A stretch of DNA of 64,000 nucleotides from Gaeumannomyces sp. JS-464 (lineage: Eukaryota > Ascomycota > Sordariomycetes > Magnaporthales > Magnaporthaceae), in assembly GCA_002197995.1 (NCBI GenBank), contig NGZR01000003.1:1-64000 (forward strand), read 5' to 3'. Below, one piece after another: positions 44,206-57,599 of the stretch. The notes beneath the pieces were generated by a model. The model had not been told where the DNA came from and did not search any database. It was given only the letters and a program-made list of their open reading frames with translations. A program made the position numbers and the translations under genes. Position 1 is the first letter of the stretch. Each line of letters opens with the position of its first letter.

Positions 44206-44753
44206 AAAATATAAAGTAAGCGGGGATATAAAAACTAAAAGAGTGTTGGTAGGAGTGGTACTCCTGTAGGCACGGAAATCTCCTAAAAGGAAAGAACAAA
44301 GATTTATAAATTTGGAACTGGTGTTTGTAATACATGTTTATGTAGGAATCTAGTTATAAAAAGGGGATTACAAAATCCCCTTTTATAGGCTCGTAGGAGC
44401 GCACGGCCCGTAAGCCTGCGGCTTTACGAAGCGTGGGCCTTTTTTAAATGCAAGCGCTAAATTACGTAAATTAATAAAAAAGGAATATATTATAATAATT
44501 TATAATATGTTTTATATTTAACGGTTCGTAAATAAATTTTAAATAAATTAAAAATGTGTAAAATGTTAAAAATTGCTAACAAATTATATAAGAATTATAA
44601 CATTTAAAAATTGCTAATAACTTTTTAATAATATAAGTTATAAATATGCGGTTTTTTGCATTATATATATAAAGTCGTAAATTTTAACGCATAATATTTA
44701 CATATAATACATATTACGTAATTACCCCGATTTATAGCATTTACACAATGTAT

Positions 44754-45182
44754 TATTACAATTAAAGGTTTGCTTTTAAAGTAAGGCACTTCGGGGGTGG
44801 TAAGGACAGTATCGCTAGTGCTAATAAACAAAAAAACACGTAATTTACAAGGACAATCTAATTGCTTGCCTTAGGGAATGCCTAAGAGCTAACTTAGGTT
44901 AACTAATGCTAAAACCTTAGTTAAAACTACTTAAAACAATAGGAAATCCATCCTTTATATACACGCTGCCTTTTGCTTTATGTTAAGTTAAATTTATAAA
45001 TCCGTAGTTTCGTCGGCACAAATTTAAAAATCCTTTTAGCTCCGTAAATTTGTAATCCTTTTAACACAAATCCAAAAATCCAACTGGGGTTACGTAACTC
45101 CACGTGTTCGAGCGCGGGGCAAAAGCACCGTTTAAAACCCTTCCCGTTTTGCCGCTTTAAAGCTTGCATATTGGTCGTAACA
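44754..45182 (-). repeat. LTR (3' LTR in element orientation) of nested Gypsy element
   Basis: 429 bp, begins TATTACAATTAAAGG (original TG changed to TA) and ends GTCGTAACA. It is visibly less mutated than the partner at 51509-51936. Confidence 0.93.
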
Positions 45183-46039
45183 TTAAGTCCCTTTTTTTAA
45201 ACCAAATCCCTTTAGCCACGTTTTATCGCCCCGCTTTTTATTAGTAGTAAGTACTTTTTTTTTTTACTATTTCCCATTTTATTTTTATTTTAACAAAATG
45301 TTTAATCGGGTGCGAAAACGTTTTTTTGCGAAAAAAAACCTTTTAGCGTAAGGATTTGCTTGCTTAAATCGTTTTTTCCTTTATTAAAATGCTTTTTTGC
45401 TTTTTTATTACGAGGTTTTAAAGCGTAAAAAGTGCGAGGCTTTTTTTTAAAACTCTTTTCGGTACGTAAAGTGTTTTAGTTAAAACCGCACGGGTTGCGA
45501 CATTTTAAGCTTTTCGCTTAAGCAATTTCGTTTATCGGCTTTTAATACCAGCAAATAAAAGCGAAGGTCGAAGCGGTAAAAGAAAAACGTCGCGCTTTAA
45601 ATAACGAACGTCGTACTTTAAATAACAAACTCGATCGCTTACGAAAACAAAAGAAAATATGGTTTAAAAAGAAAATGCGTGTAATTCGTCGTGGTATTAA
45701 CGCTGTGGAAAAGTTAAAGCGTATCGAGCGGGAAAAGGCCGACTAGGCGGCTTACTAAGCTGTTTTGCAATCCGAGCTTTTTGTAACTTTTGCCGTTTTT
45801 CCCGACTAGTAAGCACTTAAAGTTGATTTTAACCTAAACTTGCTTTCCTTTTTTAACCGTAATAAGTTATAGCTTTCCTAATAACTTTTTTAAGTTTTAT
45901 AGCACATTAAGCGTGGCTTTGGTTTTTTTGCCGAAGTTTCGAGCTCGAATCCCGGCACGACCGTACTTTTTTCCTTTTGCTAACTTCCTTATAAGCGCTT
46001 TTATCGGTATTTCGCTAAAGCTTTTTAGCAATTTACAAA

Positions 46040-49000
46040 GTTGGTTTTTTTTCCCACGTGTTTTTTTCGTAGCCGTACTTTTTCCACTTAATTAGGTACT
46101 TTTTAAGCTTGCTTTTTAGCTTATGGTTTAAAAATTTTTCGACTTTATACTTTTATTTTAAGTCGATTTCTATTAACTCGTCGCTTTTAAAACCCGGTAG
46201 CGCTAGTTTAAATAGGGAAATATAAAAAACCGGGTGGGATTTTATAATCGACGGTAATCGAAGTTTGTAATTTACGTTCGAAACCTTTTTTAATACTTTA
46301 AAAGGTCCCAATTTTTTATAGTTTAGCTTATCGCTCGGTCGTTTCGTTTTAATATTTCGTCGAAAAAGATAAACGCTATCCCCCTTTTTAAAAGTCGGTT
46401 TTTCGATCCTTTTTTTGTTTGCTTAAGTAGTTATACGGTGCCGTAGCTTTTTTAACTTTGCTTAAAAGTGTTTATGTAGTTTAATAAGCTTCGTTATTTG
46501 TATTTCCGCTATTAAGGCATATTTTCCTGCCTTGGGTTTTTTATACGCTGTTAACGTAAACTCGTAGTTCGCATAAAACGGTGTAATTCCTATGCTTTTA
46601 TAAATTAAGCTATTATAAGCGAACTAAGTTATAAAAAATAATTATACCTAATCGTTTTGTTTATAATTAACGTAATAACGTAAATATTACTTTATGGTTT
46701 AATTCGTCCGCTTTGTTTATCCATTTATTTAAAAGTGGTAAGCTATAAACAAAAGTGCTTCGCTTTTAGCCTATTTATAAGCCTTTTTTAAAATTTGCTT
46801 ATAAATAGCTTGTTTTTATTCGTAATTAAACGGTTCGGCGTACCGTGTTCCGCTATTACGTGCTTAATAAAAACGTACGTTAGCTTTATAACGTTGCTAT
46901 TTTCCTTATATGGTAAAAATAAAGCGTATTTAGTAAGCTTATTTATTATTACTAATACTTTATTATACTTTACTCCCGTTATCGGTTTTTTAAATTGGGA
47001 AAGTTTAACAACGAAATTTATAGTAATTTTTTGCTATGCTTTGCTTAGTGCTAGTAATAGCTGCAAAAGCTTATAAGGCTTATACTTATTAACTTTATTT
47101 TTAACGTAGTTTTCGCAATCTTTTATTACGTTTTATACTTCGGCTTAAGTTTTTTTAAACCCGTAATATTGTTATAACCGTTTTCACGTTTTTTTGCGCT
47201 TTAATAGCCGTATACCAATTGGTTATAAATTTGTTAAATTTTTTTTAAGGTTTAAACTTTTTTTTACCGAACCGTTTTAACGAGCATTTTTTATACCGGG
47301 ATTAAAAATCCGTTTGGTTTTTCCGTTAAAATTACTCGTGTTTTTTTTAAATATTATAACCTAATAGTTTAATCGTCGGCTTAAAACGTCCGCCTGGCCG
47401 TTTTTCGACCTTTTCCGGTATTTAATACAAATGTCGTAGTTTTGCAAAAACTCGCTTTAATAAATTTATCGCTTATTTAAATTTTTGCTTATAATAAAGT
47501 GTATTAGGTTTTTTAATTCGTATATACCATAACCTAATGCTTTGCTTTATAAAAGTGTAACCGCTATTTTTTAAATGCTCGGATTATCGTTAAAAGTTTT
47601 TTATCGTGGATTTAATAGTTTAACTTAAATCCGTTTAACTTTTGTAAAAAAAAAACGCATAAAATTGCAACCGTTTTTAATCGTTTCGCTATCCGAGTTA
47701 ACCGCCGATTGCGTAATCCAACGCGTCGGTTTTAACTTTAAAAGGTTTTTTTAAGTTTAAAAATGCTAATATTAGTTTTTTTAATACGGCGTTTTGTAAT
47801 TACTTAAAAGCCTTTTATTTTTGCCTTTCCTAATAAAACTAGTGGTTATTTTTAGTAAAATTCGTAAATGGTATAGCGATTTTGCTATAACCGCGAATAA
47901 ACCGTTTGTAAAAGTTTAAAAATCCTAAAAACTTTCGTACTTTTATAACGTTTTTAAATATAAGCCATTTTTTAACTTCTTCGATATTTTTAAAGTTTAT
48001 GCAAATTTATTTAAATGTAATTACAAACTTTAAAAAAGCGATTTTTTACAAATGTTATTTGCACTTTTTTGGTTTAACAAAAAGCTTTGCGTTAAGCAAC
48101 TTTTAAAGCACTTTATACACGTGTTATTTATACTTTTTTATCGTTTTCGAAAAAACCAGGATATCGTTTAAATACGCGAGGATAAAAATGTTAAAATATT
48201 CGCGTAATATATGGTTAATTATCTTTTAAAACGTAGTTAATGCGTTGGTAAACCCGAAAGTTATTATTAAAATTCGTAGCATTTAAACTTTATTTTAAAA
48301 GCCGTAAGCTATTTTTAACCTTTTTTAATCCGTATTAAATTGTAAATTTTCCGTAGGTTTAAACCGTAAAATACTAGGTTTTGCTAAGCTTATTTCGTAG
48401 TTTATCGATAAAAGGTAAAAAATATCGATTTTTAATCGTAACCTTATTTAATAAGCGGTAATTAATGTATATTCGTTCCGTCCTATTTTTCTTTTTTCTT
48501 TATAAAATTTCGTATTTTATTAAAAAGTCGGAAAGTTTAATATATCCTTTTCGTAAGTTTTTTTCCAGTTATTTTTTTAACATTTCCTATTATTAAAAGT
48601 TAAGCTAATATAGCTTTTAATATTTAAGCTACGTTTTTAGTTTAAGTTTAATTTTTAAGTTAAACGGTTTATATTCGGGAAGCACCGTTTTTAGGTTTTT
48701 CCGAAACAATTTTTTATATTTGTGGTATTTTTCCGGAATATTCGCGAGCCGTTTTTTAATATTAGTTAAATTATTTTAATCGCTTTCCGTTTTAAATAAT
48801 CGCGTGTTTGTCGATATTAAATGCAAAAGTGGATTACTAAATCCTATTACCGTTATAACCTTTTTTTATTACTTTTTATACTTACGGTTTAAAGTTTGTA
48901 ATTAGTAAACCGTTTTAATTACTCGTAGCTTTTCCTATTAAACTTAACCGGTAGTTTAATTTATCCGTAAATTATTTTTTTAAATTAAAGGATTTCGAAA

Positions 49001-50600
49001 ATTACATTTTTTTTTTATTTAGCTTATTTAATATAATAGTAACGTTTTCCCCATTTCGGGTGCGTAATGTTATTAGCTATGTTTTTCGGTCGATTTATTT
49101 TTTATTATAAACGATAGGTATTTTTTCGACCGTTTTTAATTAGTACGGTTAATATTTCCGTTTCGTAGGAATTTTACACCGTTTAACTGCTTATAACAAT
49201 ACGTAATCGCTTTATGCTTTGTAATTAATTATCATTTTAACTTTTTTTTTTTAATATTTTATTCGAAATGTTAATAAGTTATATAATTAAATCGATTTTA
49301 TTATTGCGAAGGTTTTTATTAGTTTTTCCTTTTTTCCATTTCGTGCTTTCCGTTTAAATGGTTTTTTTAGTTTTTTAATAAAAAGAATAAATACCGTACG
49401 TTCGTCTTTTTATCCGGTTAAATAAAACGTACGCTTATGCGATTTCCTAATGCTAAGCTTTCGCTTTTTATATTACGTGCTTTTTACATTCCGCAATTTC
49501 GCACTTTTTTTAATCGAGCGTTTTAGTAACGCATAGCATTAAGTACTGTTTGCTAAGTTTAAAAACTGCGGTAAATTTGCCAATCCGGGTTAATTTTTAC
49601 CGTGGCAATTAAAATGCTAAACGGGGCTTAACTTTTGGTTCGTTTCCCGATTTCCGTGGAAAAAAATCGTATTTAAGCTTAAATCGTAAATGGAATTTGC
49701 ACTTTTCGTAAATGCATTTTGCTTAAAAAAGGTACAAATGTCCGAGGTATTTTATATTAACGCTAAAGTAATCCTCGGGTTTTAATACTGCTTTATTCGG
49801 CTCGTTTATATCGTTAAACCGGTAACTAACGTATTTAACTTCCTATTGGTTGTTAAACTACGATAAAGGTTAACCGTTATTTCCGTTCGTTAAAATGGCG
49901 TAATATAATAAACCATTTAAGTGTTTTAAAACTTTAACGTTTTAAAAATACGCCGAAATATCGAAAAGCGTAAAAACGTATTAGTTTTTTTTAATTTGCC
50001 TGCTTTTCGCGGATTATAAATACGAAGGTTTCGCCGTTTAAACTTTTCGCTCGTTTTTAAAATTTAACCGTTTCGAAATTTTAACCACTTTAATTTATTT
50101 TAGCGTTGGTATTAAAATTTTCCGATTTTTAAAAAAAATGTGTTTAGCTTAAAAGCTTTTTTCAAGCTTTTTTTCCTTTCGCGTTATTTGCTAAAATTAC
50201 TCCTTTTTAAATCCTGCAAAAAACGGTATTATTTTCTTTTTTCGAATTTTTAAACCCAAAACGATCCGTTATTTTCCTTCGCTATTATACTTAAACTTCG
50301 TAATTTTAAATATATAAATGCTTTGTAGTTTTTAAAAATACCATTTGGTAGCCTTTTTATCGAATTAATATATAACATATAGCTTGTTATAATAATACGT
50401 TTAGCTAAACGCCGTTTTAAAATATAATTCTTTTTATGTTAAGCTTTTTTACGTTCGTTAAAAGTTCGCTATTTAACGGTTATTATCCCGCTAAAAGCAA
50501 TTAACTTTTATATAGTTAATTTAGCCGCATTTAAAACATTTCCCGTTTTTTGGGTTTTGTTTTTGCTTTTTTTGCTGCTTTTATTATTAGTAAACGGCTT
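46040..50600 (-). pseudogene. Gag-pol remnant of the nested Gypsy element
   Basis: Minus strand, in order: a zinc-knuckle trace (CFKCG, about 50524-50538), reverse transcriptase (LAYLNDILVFSKT at about 48144-48190, where the usual DD is ND), KFLGFLNFYKRFI and NLKKPFKVKTDALDYAIGG of the RT/RNase H region, then an integrase-sized stretch, and finally a chromodomain at 46040-46152 (KVEKFLNHKLK, KYLIKWKKYGYEKNTWEKK). Dense TAA/TAG stops. It belongs to the chromodomain clade of Ty3/Gypsy elements. The AT-rich stretch up to 51508 holds the element's gag 5' part with no clear motif. Confidence 0.85.
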
Positions 50601-51508
50601 TCGCACTAAGGTTTATAAAGCTTAAATGCGTTTCGTAAACCGTAATAGGTTATTATTTGGCCTTTTTTAGTTAACCTTATTATTTTATGCCGCATTTTTA
50701 AAACCATATCCTTTTTTTTTATTATCGTTTATACAATTTATCGCTAATGTAAATCGCGTTTTTAACGTAATTTTGTAAAAAACTCGGGGCGATTTTGCTT
50801 CGCGAATTCGTTTTTTACGTTTTCGCGCAATTTGTTATAAAAGTGCAGTATTAACGTAGCGTCGTTTTAACTAAGCTTAATGCTAATTCGTTAAAAGTTC
50901 GTTACGTATTTAGCTATAAACTTTCGTTATTTAAAAGCTAGTAAATTTCTTTCGGCGATTCGGGTTTCGTCGACTATTCCGAACACTTTTCCGACTTTTT
51001 TTCCAAAGGTTTTAAAGCTAGCGAAAATAAATTTAGTAGTTTTTTAGCTACTTTTATACCTTTTAAAATAATTACTTTAAGTTAGCTAAAATTACTTTTT
51101 TATTTTGCCGTTTAATTTAGTAATAGCGTAAGCAACTTTTTATTTTTCGCTTACGAATTACTATTCGTAAAATTTAAAATAGCTTTTACATTTAGTAAAA
51201 AACGTTTTAAGCTTACCGTTTTCCTTTTCGTAAAAATCCGAAAACGAAAACTTGTACGCTTTAATTGTAATAGGCGTTTTAAAAACATTAACTTTATAGT
51301 AAATTGCTTTACCTCGGTTTAGCTTTTAACGATTTCGGTTATTATAAGTTTAAAAAGGTTAACCGTGTTAACGGTTTTATTAAAGTCGTATTTAACACCG
51401 TTAAAAGTAAAAACCGTAATTTTTTCCTTTTTAAGGTTTTTACTATTGCTTATTATAGCTATATTATCTTCCCTTTTTAACGAAGTACTAAATAAAATTA
51501 GTTAAAAT

Positions 51509-51936
51509 GTTATAATTAAAAGTTTGCTTTTAAAGTAAAGCATTTCGGGAGTGGTAAAAATAATATCGCTAGTACTAGTAAATAAAGAAATACGTAATTT
51601 AAAAAAACAATTTAATTGCTTGCTTTAAAAAATGCTTAAAAGCTAACTTAAGTTAACTAATGCCGAAGTTTTAATTAAAACTATTTAAAATAATAAAAAA
51701 TCCATTTTTTATATATACGCTGCTTTTTGCTTTATATTAGGTTAAATTTGTAAATTCGTGGTTTCGTTAGCACAAATTTAAAAATCCTTTTAGCTTTGTA
51801 AATTTGTGGTTTTTTTAATACAAATCCAAAAATCCAGCTAGGGTTACGTAACTTTACGTATCCGAGCGCGGGGCAAAAGCACCGTTTAAAACCTTTCCCG
51901 TCTTGCCGCTTTAAAACTTGCATACTAGTCGTAACA
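51509..51936 (-). repeat. LTR (5' LTR in element orientation) of nested Gypsy element
   Basis: 428 bp, begins TGTTATAATTAAAAG and ends GTCGTAACA, followed by the TGTAT duplication. Differences from the other LTR are nearly all C-to-T or G-to-A. Confidence 0.93.
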
Positions 51937-52399
51937 TGTATTACATAATACATTAAAAAAATATTTTTTTAAAAATTATAAAAAAAATTATATAAATTTA
52001 ATTTTTTAAATATAATACGCATTTTAACTTTAATAATTCGTATAAATTTATTACAATAAAATTTATATAATAACGTGGTTTATAAACGGGTGGGCTATAT
52101 AAACGAGTAAGCTATAACACGCGACCACGCGACGCTTTTTTTTTCGCGATTAATTTTTTTATTAACAATAATATTAACGGGAAACGACGAAAGCCGGGTA
52201 ATTTTTACTTTTTAAGCTTTACAATTTAACTTAAAACTAAGCATTTAAACGGTTGCAAAAATTTACTCGGTCGCGAAATCGACTTTAACGCGTCGAAAGC
52301 GCGGCTAACCTGCTTAACGCGACACTATGCTTAATTTTCGAAAATTAACGGAATCCGAAAAAAAGCGCTTATTAAATACATATTTAAATTAAATTCCCG

Positions 52400-53720
52400 A
52401 GCATTTTTTCCCCGGCTTTTTAATGTTAAAAATATAACTAACCGATTGCTCGCCGAACGTAACGCGAGCGCCGTCGGCAAATGCTGGGTTACGAACTTCG
52501 TTAAACGCCGCGCAAAGCTCGGCATACGTTGGATTCGAAAGTACGATTACTAAAAAGCTAAATGCGAAAATCCTAAGCTCGTTTTTGCGTAATTCCATTT
52601 TATATGGAATATTATAGCTAAATATGGCATTTTGGATAACGATATTTATAACTTTAATAAAACCGGCTTTTTTATAAGCATAATCGTTACCGTTATAATT
52701 ATTATAATATCGAAAAGCCGTAATAAAGCAAAATTAGTTTAACCCGGTAATTGGGAATAGGTTATAATTATTTAAAAGGTTAACTATTGCGGTTAAGCGA
52801 TTTTTTCTTTTATTATCGTTAAAAAGCAATACTATTTGGCTAATTAGTATTTAAAAACCGGCTTTTTACGCGATTAAGTTATTTTAACGAATGTTAACGA
52901 ATAAATTACAAACGAGCTCGGCTTAAAATAAATTTAGCATTTTAATAAACATATAATATCGCGCATAAAAAGCTTTTATCGTTTGTTAATGCTAAACGGT
53001 TACAAAAGCTATTATTCGACGGATTTTAAGCTTTATTATTAAAAATATAACATTATTACGCTTTGCATACCTTTATATTCGTTTTACTTTTTTTAACCGT
53101 TTAACGTTAAATGTTTTAACCCGTTAAAAAAAGCGTACGGTTAAAAAATCGAAAATTTAATAAAGCTATACGTTAACCACGTAATTAAGGTCGAGTTTTT
53201 TTCGGCGTTTAAAACGGCATTTTTTAACTTTATAACCGAAAAAAATATTTAAAAAGGTTTTCGAAAGGTTAGCTTTGCTTTTTTTAATTTAAATTCGGTT
53301 TTGGAAAAGTTAAATGTAAAGTTACGAATTTTAACTCCCTTAAAAAAGCTTTTAAATAACGCCGAACTTTGGACTTTTAAAACGCCCTAAATAGTTAAAA
53401 ACGCAATTTCGCAATCCGAACATATTAAAACTCGGATTTTTAATTACTAAAACAGCTTTCCGTTATTTATGCTAGCGGTTGTAAACCAGTTTGCAAAAAA
53501 AACGAATTTAATAATGCATTAAATAGCCTTTTTTAAAGCCGAAGTTGCTTCGCTACGCAAAGCGAACGAAGCATTAAGCAAACGCTAAAAGGCCAAAAAA
53601 AACGTGTTTAATAAAAAAGGTTACATATTGTTAAAAAAATACGAAATGTTTTAAACTAATAGGAGCTAAATAAGTAGTTATAGCAAAAAATACGCGATTA
53701 TAAAGGTTAAAAAAGGAGGG
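52400..53720 (+). pseudogene. Pogo/Fot-type transposase remnant, heavily RIP-mutated
   Basis: Readable blocks on the plus strand: VGKCWVTNFVKRRAKLGIR (about 52475-52530), FNKTGFFISII (about 52655, first catalytic Asp replaced), PGNWEWV-like (about 52742, a Trp turned to stop), MLNGYKS (about 52990, Asp to Asn) and SFYFFQPFNVKCF (about 53085, third Asp also to Asn). Stops are mostly TAG/TAA at former Trp/Gln positions. The order and motifs are those of DDE_1 transposases. Confidence 0.82.
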
Positions 53721-54093
53721 CGACGGACGATTTGTTAGCGATGTGGCACTTGCGGCAAAACTGGACACAATGCGCGTATTTGTTAAAAAAAGTAAAAATG
53801 TCCGATGTATATAATTCCGAGTAGTTTAAATGGATTTTTAGCGTTGTTAAGTTAGCATGCGCGTCGATTAACCGGAGGTCGGGGTGTCGTGGCCCACTCG
53901 CTTATAAACCACGTTAATTATAAAATTATTCCCGTTTTTTTATTTACATATAAATTATATGTAATTTTTAACTTTTAAGTAATATATTAGTTTATTACCC
54001 GTAATAACCTATAAATAATACCTTTTCATTATAAATTAAAATTTGCGCTTTTAAATTTTATAACCCTTTTTAATGTATATTTTTGCGATTTTT

Positions 54094-54205
54094 ATTCGAT
54101 TTTTAATTGCGTCGTTAAAACAGTAAGTTTTTACCCGTTTGTATGGGGAAATGGGTGCCCGACAAGGGGGGGGGGGGGGGGTGCTCGACAAGGGGTGCAC
54201 TAACT
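54094..54205 (-). repeat. Right TIR of the pogo-type element
   Basis: Inverted copy of 44094-44205, with a 16-base G run at 54166-54181 that is longer than the matching run on the left. Confidence 0.9.
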
Positions 54206-54999
54206 TATAAACACGTGCTGCAGTTTTTGGAATGCTGGTCCTTTCTTTTCATTACAATGCGACAACACATTAGTGCGAAACAAAACACAGGTAGCCCGTC
54301 CAAAACAAGGGAGTAAGTAAGTAAGTATATTTAACGTTAGTAAATCGGGATTTACCAATCCCTGCCTCCCAAGGGGCATATAACGTGCTAGCGCTACCTA
54401 AGCTTAACACTAAGCTATATGCTGCTATTAAAGCGGCTAACAAATTAAACCCGAAGGCACACGGGGGTCGGGCCGCATTTCGGCGCTCCTTGTTAGCGAG
54501 CGGGCAATCGATAATAGGGCGTAAAAATACGCCGGGGCGTTGTAAAGCGCTGCGGGTGGTAGTAATGCTGTTGGCCGGCGGTATGCCGGAAAAGGGGTAA
54601 AGCCGGGTTTAGGCGGGAGGGGGTTTTCGGAACTTCCCTTAAGCCCGCCTAAAGTGCGGGGGATTAACAGCCTACTGTTAATCCTAATAGTACAAAGGAA
54701 AAGGTTAAGTATAGGCTTTTTAGGCCCTGTTGTTATCGTCCGGCGATAGTGTAGTAATTGGTGGCTTTAACGAACGAAGCAAAAAGGGAGGGCTTTTGGA
54801 AAAGCCGTTTCCAATATCCGGGCCTATCGAAAGCCGGGGGAGGGTCCGCTATAGGCCATTTGTTTTTTGCCGCCCTAGCCAGCCTGCAAAATACAGGTGG
54901 GAAGGGGACTTATTTCGCCCGCAACGGCACGGGTTATCGTTTCGTGCTGGAACTTTCGGTGGTACCAGTCGAAATCCCCGTGGCCGGTGCGTGCGGCTA

Positions 55000-57400
55000 T
55001 TAGCCGTTGCAGTACCTTCCGGTGCAGCTGCAACGCTTCGGGCGTGTGTTGTGGTACCGGCGGGAGGCCTATAGCCTTATACCGATCCGGAAAGTTTCCT
55101 TAAACCATGCGTTCCGGGCGTCCCGGGCTGTTTTCCGGGCTAAAGCCTTTACTTCGGCCACCGTTGGTTTAAAATGTTGGGTATTGGCAGGGCCGATCCC
55201 AACTTTGCTTCGGCGTTTGCCTTTTCGTTTCCGGGGATTCCCATATGGCCCGGGGACCAGCGTACGTATACCTGGTGTTTATCCATAAAGCAATGGATTT
55301 TTTTAAAAGCCTTTTGTAAATATTAGGGCCGTGCTTAAACAGCCGTTGGCCGCCGAGGTATTGTTAGGCACAGGGAAAGTGCAATTGCGGAAGCTCCAAA
55401 CGGCTTTACGGAGGCCCATTCGGGCCCCTTCCGCTTCGCCGTCGAATACTTCCGCCGGATGCGCTAACCGGCCGTGCCCGGAAAGTTTACGTTGGCCGGT
55501 TGGTATATTACCCAGCCGTATCCAACTGCCCCGTTTTTTTTGGACCCGTCGCTATATATTATAACGTCGGTAAGTGGAAGGGTGCGAAGCTACGCTATAA
55601 AAGCTTTTGCGGCTGCGGGCTTTTCTTATGCCACCGTAAGCCCCGTATATTTATAAAGGATGTAAACCGGGCGAGTGCAAGCCGGAAGGAGTCCGGCCGT
55701 CCTTTGCAAAAGGTCGCAAGCTTGCCGGGTAAGCCTGCTTAAACCTCGGGCGTTAAAAGCCGGCTTAGCCGCTGCGGCTAAGGGGTATCTTTTGGAACCG
55801 TATTTATACGGGCCGTAAAACGAAGCGGGCTTGTTTTAAAAGCGCGGGCTTGGAATGCCGGATTCGTAGTGTAAGCGTTTATCGGTGCGGTTTTCCAAGC
55901 CGGAATTACTGCCCGAAAGGACGCGGTTATAGCTTTATTAACCCGTTCGATTAAATGGCTTTGGCGAATAATTTGTTATTATGCCGGCTTTATATGGATG
56001 TGGTTTGGTTTTGCCCTTATACCACATTTCGGCCCCGTATAAAGCCGTAGGGATTATAACCGTCGTAACGGCTTTTGTACCGAATGTGCCGGTATCCCCC
56101 TTATCGAATTCGTAAGCCTCCGGAGGTGGTTAGCAACGCTTTGGGCTTTTGCAGCCCTTTATCGACGTGGGCTTTAAAGTTAAGCCGTTGGTCGAAAAAA
56201 ACCCCTAACCACCGTAAAGCTCCTGTAGCTTGTTATGGTAAGCCTTTCGCCGTAACCGCTGGGGTTATAGGGTTTTTCCGCTTGGAAAAATGCATAAGTT
56301 CGCACTTTCCCGGTCGAAAGCCACTTTGTTAACCTTTCCCCAACGTAGGATTTCCGTTACCGTAGCCTTTGCTTACGGGAGCACTTTTTAAGTGCTACCC
56401 GTTACGCAAATGCCTATATCGTCCGCGTATCCGTACTTAACCGCTTTTGCTTTGGGTAGGATTTCGGCCATATAAAGCATAAATAGGACCGGTAATGCCG
56501 GTAACCTTTGGGGTAGCCCGCAATCCGGGGAAAAAGGGGTGCCGCAGCGTTTTCCAACCGCACTTTAACCACCCTATTTCCTGCAAAGGATAATACCTAT
56601 CGTATTAACGTTAAGTCCCAGCTTTGGTTTAAAAGCTTCGAAGGAGCCTCCGGCGGAGTACACATCGAAAGCCCCTTTATACATTATAGTAACGAGGGCG
56701 GCCGTTTATGCTTTTAAAGGCCCGTTCCACCTCGTGGGCCACGCATGCCGTTAAATCGATGCGGCCTTTTTCGGGGTGCCCCGGCGTGTTGCGGGGCTAT
56801 AAGCCCGTATTGTAGTGCGAGGGACGCCATCCGCGAAGCCACTAGCCGCTCCAGCCCTTTCCTTAAGCACGGGAGCAAAGCTATCGGGCGGTAGGATTTT
56901 GGGTCCGTTATATCCGTTTTATTCGGCTTTTTTAGCATAACCACTTCCGCTATGCGGAAAGGGCCCGGTGGTGCCCGGCTTTAAGGCAGGCTTCGAAAAA
57001 GGCCCTAACGTATTCCCTATTGCCGGCCAAACCGCTGTAAGCAGTTTAACCGTTAAGGAGTCGACGCCCGGGGCCGTGTTTGCCGTGCCGACGGTGCACT
57101 TCCGGCATTCCTTTAGGGGGACGTGGGGGTCCACGGGATTTGTGCGGTCCTTTAGGTAGCCCTTTGCTATAACGGGTCCTTTTATAGGTCGTCCCGCCGT
57201 AAACCTACGGAGGATCTTGCGACCTAATGCTTCCGCTTTATCCTTTGGGGCTATTATAAACTCCCCGTTAATATTTAACGGGGGAAGCCGTATAGCGGGT
57301 GTAAGTTTATGCCATTTTACAGCACGGTATAGCGCTTTCGGGGAATCCACTTCTTTTAGCACGCTGGCCTAATGCTGTTTTTAGCCGTCGAACCGTTGCT
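55000..57400 (-). pseudogene. LINE ORF2 reverse transcriptase and RNase H remnant, copy 1
   Basis: RT blocks on the minus strand: IRLPPLNINGEFIIAPKDKAEALG near 57270, PGVDSLTVKLL near 57050, YRPIALLPCLRKGLERLVASRM near 56870, and the catalytic GYADDIGICV near 56420. RNase H keeps IIYSDGS near 55540. The frame is broken several times. Copy 2 supplies the same blocks in a somewhat more readable form. Confidence 0.85.
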
Positions 57401-57599
57401 TTTAAAGCACGGGCTTCGGCCGTAAAAGGCCCGCCGTTTCCCATAGCTTTTGCGAGGTCCCGTTGGGCGTTGGCGCACTTTTCGTTCCACCAGGGTTGCC
57501 TTTTCTTTTAGCTTTAGGCCCCGGAAGGGCTATTAGCGCATTTTTTAGCAGGTTTGTTAATGCTTCGGCCGCTTTATCCAGGTAATCCGTAGTGCTTGG

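Larger units (their letters stand above)
44754..51936 (-). mobile_element. Complete nested chromodomain Ty3/Gypsy LTR retrotransposon, RIP-mutated
   Basis: A 7,183-bp element inside the pogo-type transposon, with LTRs of 429 and 428 bp and the 5-bp duplication TGTAT (44749-44753 and 51937-51941). A purine tract next to the left LTR on the minus strand and the order of coding traces show minus-strand transcription. It is a different family from the 4.4 kb element: the LTRs do not resemble each other. Confidence 0.94.
44094..54205 (+). mobile_element. Pogo-type DNA transposon with long TIRs, split by a nested Gypsy element
   Basis: TIRs of about 110 bp at 44094-44205 and 54094-54205 begin AGTYAGTGCACCCC, with TA on each outer side (44092-44093 and 54206-54207). 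Without the nested retrotransposon the element is about 2.9 kb. The right part encodes a degenerate pogo/Fot-type transposase on the plus strand. The right TIR contains a 16-G run where the left has seven Cs on the matching strand. Confidence 0.88.

Noticed and set aside
45930..45965. tRNA-like B-box (CTCGAATCCCGG)
   Set aside because: No A-box or cloverleaf partner upstream. It lies next to the chromodomain end of the Gypsy pol remnant and fits as mutated coding sequence.
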